The notes under the pieces: model-generated
Database searches by the model: none
Told to the model about the DNA's origin: nothing
The model's input: only the letters and a program-made list of their open reading frames with translations
Assembly (NCBI GenBank): GCA_015069165.1
Contig: SVJD01000018.1
Span: 1 to 39,545 of the forward strand
Source: Oscillospiraceae bacterium
GTDB lineage: Bacteria; Bacillota; Clostridia; UBA1212; UBA1255
DNA: 39,545 nucleotides
Direction of reading: 5' to 3'
Position numbers and translations under genes: made by a program
Part shown: piece after piece, positions 6,088 through 15,146 of the stretch
How positions within the stretch are numbered: the first letter of the stretch is position 1
Layout of the letters: every line of letters begins with the position of its first letter

Positions 6088-9078
6088 ATGAAAAAAAAGC
6101 TTTCGGGACATTTCTGGTTGGCTCTTACGCTTTTTAGCTTAATAGGCCAAGTTGCATGGGTAATTGAAAATATGTATTTCAATGTATTCATGTATGAAAT
6201 GTTTAATGCTACGGCAGGAGATATATCTTTAATGGTAGCAGCGTCTGCCATAGCGGCAACACTTACAACAGTGTTTATGGGACCGCTTTCCGACAGATTA
6301 GGCAAAAGAAAGCTTTTTATGTGCGCAGGCTACATTTTATGGGGCATTTCCATTTTCAGCTTTACGCTTTTAAGAGTGGATGTTATCGAAAAACTGTTTC
6401 CCATGACAGTATCGGCGGCATCTGTCGGCGTAACGCTTACGATTATTATGGACTGCGTTATGACTTTCTTCGGATCTACGGCAAACGATGCGGCTTTTAA
6501 CGCATGGCTTACGGATTCGACAGACGAAAGTAACAGAGGTGCGGCTGAGGGTATCAATGCAATGATGCCTTTGGTCGCTATTCTTGTGGTTTTTGGCGAT
6601 TTTATGTTTTTTGATTTGTCAAAAGCTTCAAGCTGGACAATGATTTATACAATAATCGGTGCAGTTGTTATACTTATCGGTATTTTAGGCATTTTCTTCA
6701 TAAAAGACCCGGATATAAAGCCTTCTAAAACAAGTTATTTTTATAACATTTTTTATGGCTTCCGAATGTCTGCAATTCGCCAAAATATAACACTCTATTT
6801 AATTCTAATTGTTTTTGCGGTATTTAATATTTCAATTCAAATTTTTATGCCATACCTTATTCTCTATTACGATAAATCTTTAGGTATGACAAATTACGTT
6901 CTTATAATGGCCCCTGCGATTATTATTGCATCAGTTGTTACTGCCTTTTGGGGCAAAGTTTATGATAAAAAAGGCTTTAAATTCTCTGCACTTATTTCTA
7001 TGGCGTGGCTTATGTTAGGCTATATAATACTTTTCTTTACAAAATCCACGGTGCCTGTTTTTATAGGTTCGCTTTTAATGATGAGCGGTTATCTTTCCGG
7101 AATGGCTGTTTTCGGTGCTTCTATTCGTGATTACACACCGGTCGGAAAGTCAGGAATGTTTCAAGGTTTGCGTATTTTTTCGCAAGTACTTATTCCGGGG
7201 GTTATCGGACCTGCTATCGGTGCAGCAGTGCTAAAAAATGCAGAAACAATAGTTAATAATGATGGCACAGAGTCGTTTTTGCCTAATGAAAGTATTTTTA
7301 TTGCAGCTTTGATTGCCGCAATTGTTTTAATGCCGCTTTTGTTATTTGTTTTCACAAAACTAAAACCAAAAACAGAGAAACTTGACACACCGTTTGAAGA
7401 AGAATTAAAAAAGAAATCGGCGGCTGATGAAAATTACATTCCGTGGTCGGAATATCCTCGTCCTCAAATGAAAAGAGATTCTTACATTTGCCTTAACGGT
7501 AAGTGGAAGTTTAAAATATCGGCAAAAAATAAAATAAGATATGACGGAGAAATACTTGTACCGTTTCCTGTAGAATCAAGACTTTCGGGGGTTGAGCTTG
7601 ATGTGGGCAAAAATGATTTGCTTCTTTATTCAAGATGTTTTGAACTGCCTAAAGATTTCAAAAAAGATAAAATAATATTGCATTTTGGCGCAGTTGACCA
7701 AATTTGTGAGGTTTTTGTAAACGGCAATTCAGTAGGTTCACATACGGGCGGATATATTCCTTTTTGTTTTGATATTACAGACTTTTGCCAAGATAAAAGT
7801 AATTTGCTGGAAGTCAAAGTGCAAGATCCTCTTGATTTGGAGCTGCCGTATGGTAAGCAAAGAAAAAAAAGAGGCGGGATGTGGTACACTCCCGTAAGCG
7901 GTATTTGGCAAACGGTTTGGCTTGAAAGTGTGAGTTTTGACGCTATTGAAAGTATAAAAATAACTCCGTCGCTAAATGATGTACAGATAGAAGTTAAAGG
8001 CGGAAAAGATTCAAAAATTATAAATTTTGAGGGCAAATCCGTGGCTTTTGACGGAGAAATGGTGAAAATTGCACCTGAGAAGCCGGAGCAGTGGACTCCT
8101 GAAAATCCTAAGTTATACGAATTTGAGATTGTTTCGGGAGAGGATATTGTAAAATCTTATTTTGCATTGCGTACTGTTTCTGTAGAGGGAAATAATATTT
8201 TACTCAACGGTAAACCTTACTTTTTTAACGGACTTCTTGACCAAGGTTATTTCAGTGACGGAATTTTCTTACCAGCCACGCCCAAAGGCTTCGAGATTGA
8301 TGTGCAGACGATGAAAAAACTTGGTTTTAATATGCTCAGAAAACATATTAAAATAGAGCCCATGTTGTTCTATTATTACTGTGATAAATATGGCATGGTT
8401 GTTTTTCAAGATATGGTAAACAGCGGAAAGTATAATTTTACTATAGATACTGCACTTCCCACTATAGGAAAAAAGAGGGGGATTACACACAGGGCGACAA
8501 AATTCCGCAGGGAAAATTTTGAAAATACAACAGAGCAAACAATTGCGCTTTTATATAACTGCCCTTGCGTATGTTATTATACGTTATTTAATGAGGGTTG
8601 GGGACAGTATGATGCGGAAAATTTATATACGTATTTTAAAAATATTGACAGTTCCCGTGTTTGGGATGCCACTTCCGGTTGGTTTCAAACAGAAAAAAGT
8701 GATGTGCTCAGCGAACACATTTACTTTAAACCGTTAAAACTCAAAAATGACGGCAGACCTTTGGTTTTGTCGGAATTCGGCGGTTATTCTTTAGGTATTG
8801 AGGGGCATATTTTTAATACTGCAAATGTGTACGGATACAGATTTTTTAAGGAACAATCAAAGTTTGAAGATGCAATAGAAGCACTTTATATTAACGAAGT
8901 AATTCCGGCGATAAAAGGCAGCGGTTTATGTGCTGCAGTGCTTACACAAGTAAGTGACGTTGAAGATGAAACAAATGGCTTGCTTACGTATGACCGCCAA
9001 ATTGTTAAAATTGATTTTGATAAAATGAAAAAGATTTGTGATGCGGTTTATGCGGCTTTTGAGGAAAAAAGTAAATGA
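6088..9078 (+). CDS. MFS transporter fused to a GH2-family glycosidase (996 aa)
   Basis: Residues 1-430 are a 12-segment major facilitator permease with the loop signature GPLSDRLGKRK after helix 2 and a second-half repeat. After a charged linker (about 430-455, LDTPFEEELKKKSAADE), residues 456-985 read as a glycoside hydrolase family 2 protein. It has a jelly-roll sugar-binding domain (LNGKWKFKISAKN, HFGAVDQICEVFVNG, TPVSGIWQTVWLE), a short immunoglobulin-like domain and a TIM barrel. The acid/base is E836 in LFNEGWGQY and the nucleophile E896 in LSEFGGY. There is no stop or frameshift between the halves. The linkage suggests uptake of a beta-glycoside and cytoplasmic hydrolysis on one polypeptide. 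The substrate is unknown, but the beta-galactosidase/beta-glucuronidase group is nearest. AGGT lies 7 bases before the ATG. The stop overlaps the ATG of the MocR gene (ATGA). Confidence 0.8.
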   Translation: MKKKLSGHFWLALTLFSLIGQVAWVIENMYFNVFMYEMFNATAGDISLMVAASAIAATLTTVFMGPLSDRLGKRKLFMCAGYILWGISIFSFTLLRVDVIEKLFPMTVSAASVGVTLTIIMDCVMTFFGSTANDAAFNAWLTDSTDESNRGAAEGINAMMPLVAILVVFGDFMFFDLSKASSWTMIYTIIGAVVILIGILGIFFIKDPDIKPSKTSYFYNIFYGFRMSAIRQNITLYLILIVFAVFNISIQIFMPYLILYYDKSLGMTNYVLIMAPAIIIASVVTAFWGKVYDKKGFKFSALISMAWLMLGYIILFFTKSTVPVFIGSLLMMSGYLSGMAVFGASIRDYTPVGKSGMFQGLRIFSQVLIPGVIGPAIGAAVLKNAETIVNNDGTESFLPNESIFIAALIAAIVLMPLLLFVFTKLKPKTEKLDTPFEEELKKKSAADENYIPWSEYPRPQMKRDSYICLNGKWKFKISAKNKIRYDGEILVPFPVESRLSGVELDVGKNDLLLYSRCFELPKDFKKDKIILHFGAVDQICEVFVNGNSVGSHTGGYIPFCFDITDFCQDKSNLLEVKVQDPLDLELPYGKQRKKRGGMWYTPVSGIWQTVWLESVSFDAIESIKITPSLNDVQIEVKGGKDSKIINFEGKSVAFDGEMVKIAPEKPEQWTPENPKLYEFEIVSGEDIVKSYFALRTVSVEGNNILLNGKPYFFNGLLDQGYFSDGIFLPATPKGFEIDVQTMKKLGFNMLRKHIKIEPMLFYYYCDKYGMVVFQDMVNSGKYNFTIDTALPTIGKKRGITHRATKFRRENFENTTEQTIALLYNCPCVCYYTLFNEGWGQYDAENLYTYFKNIDSSRVWDATSGWFQTEKSDVLSEHIYFKPLKLKNDGRPLVLSEFGGYSLGIEGHIFNTANVYGYRFFKEQSKFEDAIEALYINEVIPAIKGSGLCAAVLTQVSDVEDETNGLLTYDRQIVKIDFDKMKKICDAVYAAFEEKSK

Positions 9079-10199
9079 AGTATCGTGTGGAAAATAAAAA
9101 TACAAAAGAAAAAACTGCTAAAGAGCCTGCATATATGCAGCTTTACTTGCAAATAAGAAAAGATGTTGTAAGCGGAGCATATAAATACGGCTCTAAATTG
9201 CCTTCTAAGCGAATTCTTGCAGAAGAATCGGGAGTCAGTGTTATTACAGTAGAACATACTTATGCAATTTTGTGTGATGAAGGGTATGTAGAGTCAAGGG
9301 AACGAAGCGGATATTTTGTAATATACAAAGAAAAGGATTTTATATCTGTAGGAGATAATGAGCACGAACAAAAGCAAGATGAATACGACATAAAAAGAAG
9401 TGAAAGCCACGCAACGGAAACTACAATTCCGTATTCTGTATTGGCAAAAACAATGCGCAAAGTTATTTCAGATTACGGCGCGAGTCTTTTGGTAAAATCA
9501 CCAAATCATGGACTTTCTGAATTACGCAAAGCAATTTCGGCGTATCTTGCAAGGAGCAACGGTATTCAGGCGAAACCGGAGCAAATTATAATCGGATCAG
9601 GGGCGGAATACTTGTACAGTCTTGCAGTGCAGCTGATTGGTAAGGATAGGCTTTTTGCTATCGAAAATCCATCGTATGAGAAAATAAGGCAAGTTTATAC
9701 AGCTCTCGGCGTGCAATATGAGTGTTTAAAAATGGGCCGCGACGGAATAAAAACAGAAGAACTGCAACATTCCGAAGCAACAGTGTTACATGTGACGCCT
9801 TTTAACAGTTATCCGAGCAATGTTACAGCAAGTGTATCTAAAAGAAATGAATACATACATTGGGCACAAAAGAAAAACGGATATATAATAGAGGATAATT
9901 ACGGCTCGGAATTGACACTTTCTACAAAAGCTGAGGACACCGTATTTTCAATGGCAACAAATGGCAATGTGATTTATTTAAATACTTTTTCAAAAACAAT
10001 TGCACCTTCCATTCGTGTGGGATATATGGTTTTGCCGGAGGAGCTTCTTGAAGATTTTCAAAAAAGGCTCGGCTTTTATTCGTGTACGGTGCCTGTATTT
10101 GAACAATACGTAATTGCTGCACTTATAGAAAGCGGCGATTTTGAGCGACACATAAACAGGGTACGACGTATAGGCAGAAAAAAATCTGGTTATATTTAA
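9075..10199 (+). CDS. MocR/PdxR-type GntR regulator, C-terminally truncated (374 aa)
   Basis: The N-terminal winged helix (about 15-85) has AYMQLYLQIRKDVVSGAY and KLPSKRILAEESGVS, typical of GntR. A fold-type I aminotransferase-like domain follows, with LSELRKAISAYLARSNGI, IIGSGAEYLYSL, EDNYGSEL and the PLP-binding lysine K307 in NTFSKTIAPSIRVGYM. MocR proteins are usually 450-480 residues and sense PLP. This one stops after HINRVRRIGRKKSG, so the small C-terminal lobe is missing. In the +1 frame after VRR the sequence reads YRQKK, which fits the family motif HxxRMRxxYRxR better, so a frameshift near the A7 run (about 10170-10185) is likely. Its neighbour is a pyridoxal kinase, an expected target. 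It overlaps the preceding gene by 4 bases. Confidence 0.75.
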   Translation: MKYRVENKNTKEKTAKEPAYMQLYLQIRKDVVSGAYKYGSKLPSKRILAEESGVSVITVEHTYAILCDEGYVESRERSGYFVIYKEKDFISVGDNEHEQKQDEYDIKRSESHATETTIPYSVLAKTMRKVISDYGASLLVKSPNHGLSELRKAISAYLARSNGIQAKPEQIIIGSGAEYLYSLAVQLIGKDRLFAIENPSYEKIRQVYTALGVQYECLKMGRDGIKTEELQHSEATVLHVTPFNSYPSNVTASVSKRNEYIHWAQKKNGYIIEDNYGSELTLSTKAEDTVFSMATNGNVIYLNTFSKTIAPSIRVGYMVLPEELLEDFQKRLGFYSCTVPVFEQYVIAALIESGDFERHINRVRRIGRKKSGYI

Positions 10200-10219
10200 A
10201 AGTGTTAATTTGGATATTT

Positions 10220-10248
10220 TTGTAATATCAGAAAAGTTGTAGTATACT
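10220..10248 (+). promoter_or_regulatory. Promoter of the pyridoxal kinase gene
   Basis: TTGTAA (10220-10225), 17-base spacer, TATACT (10243-10248), about 50 bases before the gene. PdxR-type regulators bind near such promoters, but no clear direct-repeat operator was identified. Confidence 0.6.
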
Positions 10249-10300
10249 CTTCGTAGAACAAAGCATCGTTAAAAAAGCTTTATCAAAGGAGAGTATTAAA

Positions 10301-11143
10301 ATGTCATATAAAAGAATTCTCACTATTCAAGATATATCATGCGTAGGTCAGTGCTCACTTACAGTAGCACTTCCTGTTTTGTCTGCTTGCGGAGTTGAAA
10401 CAGCCGTTTTGCCGTCTGCCGTACTTTCTACACACACTGCAGGATTCAGCGGTTATACATTCCGTGACTTGACAGAAGATATGCCAAAAATCAAAGACCA
10501 TTGGATAAAAGAAAATATAAAATTTGATGCTGTTTATACAGGCTATCTCGGAAGTACAAAGCAAATAGAATATGTTGCAGATATTTTCCGTAGCACAGGA
10601 AAAGATAATTGTATCAAAATAGTTGACCCTGCTATGGCAGATAATGGCAAACTTTATCCCGGATTTGACCTTGAATTTGTAAAGTCAATGAAAAACTTGT
10701 GCGCCGAGGCAGACTATCTCGTGCCGAATATTTCAGAAGCTTGCTATCTCACAGATACAGAGTTTAAGACGGAATATTCACGTACATATATTGATGAGTT
10801 GCTTGCTAAATTGACAGCTCTCGGCAGCAAAAACATCATACTCACAGGCGTTTCTTATAAAGAAGGAAAAACAGGCGTAGTTGTTTATGAAAACGGTAAG
10901 TATTCATACTATGAACACGATAAAATTTCAAACGGATGCCACGGTACGGGAGATATTTATGCTTCTGCTTTTGCAGGTTCGCTTTTAAGAGGTAAGAGTG
11001 CGTATGATTCTGCGAAAATTGCTGCCGATTATGTAGTTGAATGCATAAAAACAACACAAAACACCGATGAAAGCGAAGAAAAACATTGGTACGGAGCAAA
11101 ATTTGAGCCCGTATTATATAAATTAATACAGGCTTTGAATTGA
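10301..11143 (+). CDS. pdxY: Pyridoxal/pyridoxamine kinase, PdxY-like (280 aa)
   Basis: This is a ribokinase-fold enzyme that phosphorylates pyridoxal, pyridoxamine or pyridoxine to make PLP in the salvage route. Recognised segments are RILTIQDISCVGQCSLTVAL (substrate site), FSGYTFRDLTEDM, YTGYLGSTKQI, VDPAMADNGKLYPGF, LVPNISEACYLT and the anion-hole/catalytic motif NGCHGTGDIYASA with the base aspartate in GTGD. The length matches PdxY and the PdxY-like enzymes of Clostridia. The start follows AAGGAGAG. It lies downstream of, and in the same direction as, the MocR-like regulator, but has its own promoter. It ends 10 bases before the convergent TM1266-like gene, and no terminator is visible in that gap. 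Confidence 0.9.
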   Translation: MSYKRILTIQDISCVGQCSLTVALPVLSACGVETAVLPSAVLSTHTAGFSGYTFRDLTEDMPKIKDHWIKENIKFDAVYTGYLGSTKQIEYVADIFRSTGKDNCIKIVDPAMADNGKLYPGFDLEFVKSMKNLCAEADYLVPNISEACYLTDTEFKTEYSRTYIDELLAKLTALGSKNIILTGVSYKEGKTGVVVYENGKYSYYEHDKISNGCHGTGDIYASAFAGSLLRGKSAYDSAKIAADYVVECIKTTQNTDESEEKHWYGAKFEPVLYKLIQALN

Positions 11144-11153
11144 AATATTAAGC

Positions 11154-11405
11154 TTAATGATTCGAATAAGTAGTTTTTGTGGTGATTCCCGGCAGGCGAC
11201 CGATTTTGCCTGTCAGGGCACTGATTATATTTTGAGGCGCATCAATTGCAATACTGATAATTGATATGCCTTTTTCTTTATACGGAATGCCCATTCTGCC
11301 TATTATGTACGGCGAGTATTCGTGGAGCAATTTGTTTAAAGGCTCAACGGAATCAAGGTTTTCCACAATTATGGCAGCTAAAGCAACTCTTGTATCTTCA
11401 CTCAT
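11154..11405 (-). CDS. TM1266-type iron-only hydrogenase system regulator (83 aa)
   Basis: The short protein begins MSEDTRVALAAIIVENLDSV and continues NKLLHEYSPYIIGRMGIPY and GISIISIAIDAPQNIISALT. It matches the small ACT/NikR-C-like family found next to [FeFe]-hydrogenase maturation genes (the TM1266 family, called a putative regulator in TIGRFAM). There is no separate DNA-binding domain in it, so action as a regulator is by annotation of the family, not shown. The ATG at 11405 sits 7 bases after GAGGTG; the GTG at 11414 lies inside that site. It overlaps the end of hydF by 8 bases, so the four genes hydE-hydG-hydF-TM1266 form one operon. Confidence 0.85.
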   Translation of the reverse strand: MSEDTRVALAAIIVENLDSVEPLNKLLHEYSPYIIGRMGIPYKEKGISIISIAIDAPQNIISALTGKIGRLPGITTKTTYSNH

Positions 11406-12627
11406 TGTTGTCACCTCGTATTTCGTTGCAGTCAGAAAAAATCTGCACGCTTCTTTGTAAAATACCCTTCATTTGTGCAATGGCGGTGCCGTAATTTATA
11501 AATGGAATGTTAGCGTCGTTTGCACATTTCATGCGATACAAAACTTCTCTTTCGTTAAGCATACAGCCGCCGCAGTGTATAATAAGTGAGTATTTTGACA
11601 AATCTTCCGGAAAATCGCCGCCTGAACTCGTCTCAATCGTAAATTCTTTTGAGGTATGCTTTTTTAGCCATGCGGGAATTTTTATGGTGCCGATATCACC
11701 GCACTGTCTATGATGCGTGCAACCCTCTGCAATGAGAATTTTATCGCCGTTTTTTATGTTTTCCAGTGCGGCAATGCCTCTGAGTGATGTTTCCAAAAAT
11801 CCTTTATACCTTGCCATCAGAATGGAAAATGAAGTTATAGGAACGTCACTTGGTGTTAATTTGTCAACAACATCGAAAACTTGACTGTCTGTAATAACCA
11901 AAGCCGGTTTGCTTGACAATTTTTCAAAAGTTTCACTTAATTGGTTTTCTTTAACCACAACAGCGATAGCATCAGAGTCGATTATGTCCCTCAAAACAAG
12001 CTGCTGGGGGAGAATTAAACGTCCTTTCGGTGCGGCGCTGTCTATTGGTGTAACCATTATTACAACATCGCCGGCGGAAATTAAATCGCTCACAATAGGT
12101 TTGGAAATAGAGGAAGTTTTTGCTAAATTGCCCAATACATTTTTGAAATTTTCTATTCCGCTGCGTGTAAGCGCACTGACTTTAACAAAATTGTCACCCA
12201 ATAGAGTGAAATCGTAATTTTCGCTTGCTGAGTCAATTTTGTTATAAACAACCACGCATGGTATATTTTTACTTTTTATCAAATCCAAAAGTTCAAAAAT
12301 CGAATCGTTTTCGTTTAATTTCTCTGATGAATCCACTACCAAAACAGCTATATCCGTTTTGTTTAAAATCAAGCGAGTTTTTTTGATTCTCAGCTCACCC
12401 AAATATCCTTCGTCATCAAAACCGGGGGTGTCTATAAGCATTACAGGGCCAATGGGAAGTAATTCCATAGTTTTGTAAACAGGGTCTGTGGTAGTGCCTT
12501 TTACATCGGAAACAACAGCAATCTCTTGGTCTGTAACGGCATTAAGCAGGCTGGATTTGCCGGCGTTGCGTTTGCCGAAAAAAGCAATGTGTGTTCTGTT
12601 TGCGGCGGGAGTACTGTTTAATGACAT
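11398..12627 (-). CDS. hydF: [FeFe]-hydrogenase maturation GTPase HydF (409 aa)
   Basis: HydF is the scaffold on which the 2Fe subcluster of the H-cluster is assembled before transfer to the hydrogenase. The N-terminal GTPase domain has P-loop GKRNAGKSS (18-26), switch I GTTTDP (44-49), DTPG (66-69) and NKID (129-132). The C-terminal cluster-binding domain has CTHHRQCG (C303, C309) and HCGGC (C352, C355), the three-cysteine-plus arrangement that holds the [4Fe-4S] cluster. The length is normal. The start is preceded by AGGAGG. It is 27 bases downstream of hydG. The [FeFe] hydrogenase structural gene is not in this window. Confidence 0.95.
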   Translation of the reverse strand: MSLNSTPAANRTHIAFFGKRNAGKSSLLNAVTDQEIAVVSDVKGTTTDPVYKTMELLPIGPVMLIDTPGFDDEGYLGELRIKKTRLILNKTDIAVLVVDSSEKLNENDSIFELLDLIKSKNIPCVVVYNKIDSASENYDFTLLGDNFVKVSALTRSGIENFKNVLGNLAKTSSISKPIVSDLISAGDVVIMVTPIDSAAPKGRLILPQQLVLRDIIDSDAIAVVVKENQLSETFEKLSSKPALVITDSQVFDVVDKLTPSDVPITSFSILMARYKGFLETSLRGIAALENIKNGDKILIAEGCTHHRQCGDIGTIKIPAWLKKHTSKEFTIETSSGGDFPEDLSKYSLIIHCGGCMLNEREVLYRMKCANDANIPFINYGTAIAQMKGILQRSVQIFSDCNEIRGDNNE

Positions 12628-12654
12628 ACTTCATCCTCCTTGTTTGTCGCTTTG

Positions 12655-14100
12655 TTAAAATCTGAAATCTCTTATGCCGATAGCGATTTTTTCAAGATGG
12701 TCGGCACAGATTGTTTTAACTTTTTCTTTGGGAATATTTTCCAGTTCTGCCTGTATTAAAGCTTCCCCTATAATGCGAGTTTCCTCAGAAGCATAATCCA
12801 TCAAAAACTCTTTGAGTGTCATAAGAGCATTGGGATGACAGCAGTTTTGTATTTGTCCTGATTTGCAAAGTGCCATAAAACGATCTCCCGTGCGGCCCTC
12901 TCTGTAGCAAGCGGTGCAAAAAGACGGAATGTGACCGTTTTCCATAAGCCAGCGTACAACTTCATCAAGAGTGCGTTGGTCGGAAACATCAAATTGCTCT
13001 GTATCCGTGGGGCGTTCTTCTTCTGTGTAACCGCCTACTGTTGTACGTGAAGCGCCGCTTATTTGCGATACGCCCAGTTTGAGAACTTTTTCTCTTACAG
13101 CTTGACTTTCGCGGGTTGAAATTATCATTCCCGTATACGGAACGGAAATGCGTATTAAAGCACAAAGCTTTGCGAAAATTTCGTCGCTGATGCCGTTGTC
13201 GAAAGTTGACGGGTCAATGTCAGCCGCTTTTTTAATTCTCGGAACACTTATTGTGTGTGGTCCCACACCATGAACAGCCTCTAAATGTTCCGCATGCATG
13301 AGAAGTCCCGCAAATTCGTATTTGTAAAGCTCAAGTCCGAAAAGTACACCTAAACCAACATCATCTATTCCGCCTTGCATAGCACGGTCCATAGCCTCAG
13401 TGTGGTAATTGTAATCGTGCTTTGGGCCTGTGGGGTGTAGCTTTAAATAGCTTTCTTTATGGTAAGTTTCCTGGAACAATATGTATGTACCGATGCCTGC
13501 ATCCTTGAGTTTTTTGTAATTTTCTACCGTTGTTGCAGCAATATTTACATTAACACGCCTGATGGCACCGTTTTTGTGTTTGATAGAATAAATAGTATTT
13601 ATACATTCGAGAATGTATTCTATGGGATTGTTTACAGGGTCCTCTCCCGATTCTATTGCAAGGCGTTTGTGTCCCATGTCTTGAAGAGCAATAACTTCAC
13701 GCTTTACTTCCTCTTGGGTAAGTTTTTTTCTCGGAATAGTTTTATTTTTCAAATGATAAGGGCAGTAAACACAACCGTTTACACAGTAATTAGAAAGGTA
13801 TAAGGGTGCAAACATAACAATTCTGTTCCCGTAAAAGGTCTTTTTTATATGCTCTGCCAATTTGTACATTTCCTGTATTTTCTCCGGAATTTCGCACGCT
13901 AACAGTACGGAAGCTTCTCTGTGATTGAGACCGGAAGCAAAAACACCGTCTTGTGTTTTGCGCGGTTTTGCTTTTTCCAAAATGCTGTCAATAAGTTCTA
14001 TGTTATTTTTGTTTTCTTCTGCGTAACGTAATGTTTCGCGTATTTCGCCGTCGTTTATAAATTCGTCAGCAATTAATGATTTTGGGTCGTATTTGTACAT
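12655..14100 (-). CDS. hydG: [FeFe]-hydrogenase maturase HydG (481 aa)
   Basis: HydG is a radical SAM enzyme that cleaves tyrosine to p-cresol and makes the CO and cyanide ligands of the H-cluster on an auxiliary iron-sulphur cluster. The radical SAM cysteines are C106, C110 and C113 (YCVNGCVYCPYH). The auxiliary cluster residues lie near the end: C395 and C398 (FCTACYREGRTGDRFM), with a CC pair at 420-421 (NCCHPNAL). Other family blocks include RLAIESGEDP, YILFQETYH and GVGPHTISVPR. The length is standard. Its first 28 bases overlap the end of hydE in another frame, and the ribosome site AGAGGAG lies within hydE, so the two are translationally coupled. Confidence 0.96.
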   Translation of the reverse strand: MYKYDPKSLIADEFINDGEIRETLRYAEENKNNIELIDSILEKAKPRKTQDGVFASGLNHREASVLLACEIPEKIQEMYKLAEHIKKTFYGNRIVMFAPLYLSNYCVNGCVYCPYHLKNKTIPRKKLTQEEVKREVIALQDMGHKRLAIESGEDPVNNPIEYILECINTIYSIKHKNGAIRRVNVNIAATTVENYKKLKDAGIGTYILFQETYHKESYLKLHPTGPKHDYNYHTEAMDRAMQGGIDDVGLGVLFGLELYKYEFAGLLMHAEHLEAVHGVGPHTISVPRIKKAADIDPSTFDNGISDEIFAKLCALIRISVPYTGMIISTRESQAVREKVLKLGVSQISGASRTTVGGYTEEERPTDTEQFDVSDQRTLDEVVRWLMENGHIPSFCTACYREGRTGDRFMALCKSGQIQNCCHPNALMTLKEFLMDYASEETRIIGEALIQAELENIPKEKVKTICADHLEKIAIGIRDFRF

Positions 14101-15146
14101 AAATAATCTCCTCTTTCTATTGTAATTTCATATCCGATTTTGTTCATTTGCTCTTTTAAAAGCCTTAAATGTTCGGCAGCCTCCGCGCCGGAATGTAATT
14201 TGTTGTTGTAAAGTGTATATTTTTTTCTTGCGCTTTCCGGGGAGAGGTTAGGCATTATTACATTTGCACCGGCTAAAATGCCTTTTTCTCTGCCTTGTTT
14301 ATCCAAAGTTCCCAGTGCTGTTGTTGCGGGAATCAACGCTTTGGGAAGCATAAGACGTATTAAAGCTATAAGATGCAAGGTAAGTTCTACGCTGCCGTTT
14401 GGGTACTGTGCAAATGGAGTGTCACAGTGAGGGATGAAAGGCCCGATTCCCACCATGGCAGGGTCAAGTTCCTTTAAAAACAACATATCTTCAACTAAAT
14501 TTTCTGTTGTTTGAAAGGGTGAACCGACCATAAAACCGCTTCCTGTTTGAAAGCCTGCTTGTTTTAAATTGAAAAGACATTCTTTTCTGTTTGAAAGTTT
14601 TAAGTTTGCAGGGTGTAACTTTGCATAATGGCTTTCATTTGCCGTTTCGTGCCTTAATAAATATCTGTCGGCACCTGCTTTTTTTAGTTTTTCGTAGCTT
14701 TCTTTGGTTCTTTCTCCCAAGGATAAAGTTACGGCGGAATCATTGTACTTGTTTTTGATTTTTGTGATGATTTCGCACAAAATGCCGTCTGTAAAATAAG
14801 GGTCTTCGCCGCCTTGCAAAACAAAAGTTCTGAATCCTATTTCGTGGCCTTCGTCGGCACAGGTTAGTATTTCTTCGGGAGTGAGTCTGTATCGTTGGGC
14901 GTTTTTGTTGGAAGCACGTATTCCGCAATACAAGCAATCGTTTTTACAAATGTTGGAAATTTCAATAAGACCTCGAATAAAAACTTTTTTGCCGTAATTG
15001 GATTTTTGCACGGAACGCGACTTGGAAAACAAGTATTCCGACAAAGCAGACTCAATCGAAGTACCTTGGAGGTGCTTGAGGAGTAAAAGCCATTCGTTTT
15101 TTGTAAGATTTTGCGTATCGCGCAATTTGTCAATTAACGTATACAT
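14073..15146 (-). CDS. hydE: [FeFe]-hydrogenase maturase HydE (357 aa)
   Basis: HydE is a radical SAM protein that acts on the HydG product in building the dithiolate-bridged subcluster. The radical SAM motif is C67, C71, C74 in ISNICKNDCLYCGIR. Family blocks seen include RYRLTPEEIL, FRTFVLQGGEDPYF, YLLRHETANESHYAKLHP, GSGFMVGSPFQT and GIGPFIPHCDTPF. It is the first gene of the maturation operon. The start is preceded by GCGAGGT. A terminator-like hairpin with a U-tract ends about 18 bases upstream of the start codon, so expression is probably controlled by attenuation (see the leader). The closely related PylB and BioB proteins are less likely given the neighbours. Confidence 0.95.
   Translation of the reverse strand: MYTLIDKLRDTQNLTKNEWLLLLKHLQGTSIESALSEYLFSKSRSVQKSNYGKKVFIRGLIEISNICKNDCLYCGIRASNKNAQRYRLTPEEILTCADEGHEIGFRTFVLQGGEDPYFTDGILCEIITKIKNKYNDSAVTLSLGERTKESYEKLKKAGADRYLLRHETANESHYAKLHPANLKLSNRKECLFNLKQAGFQTGSGFMVGSPFQTTENLVEDMLFLKELDPAMVGIGPFIPHCDTPFAQYPNGSVELTLHLIALIRLMLPKALIPATTALGTLDKQGREKGILAGANVIMPNLSPESARKKYTLYNNKLHSGAEAAEHLRLLKEQMNKIGYEITIERGDYLCTNTTQNH

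Noticed and set aside
14740-15133. Antisense and out-of-frame open frames within hydE
   Set aside because: Shadow frames of a gene with clear radical SAM motifs; no independent start signals.
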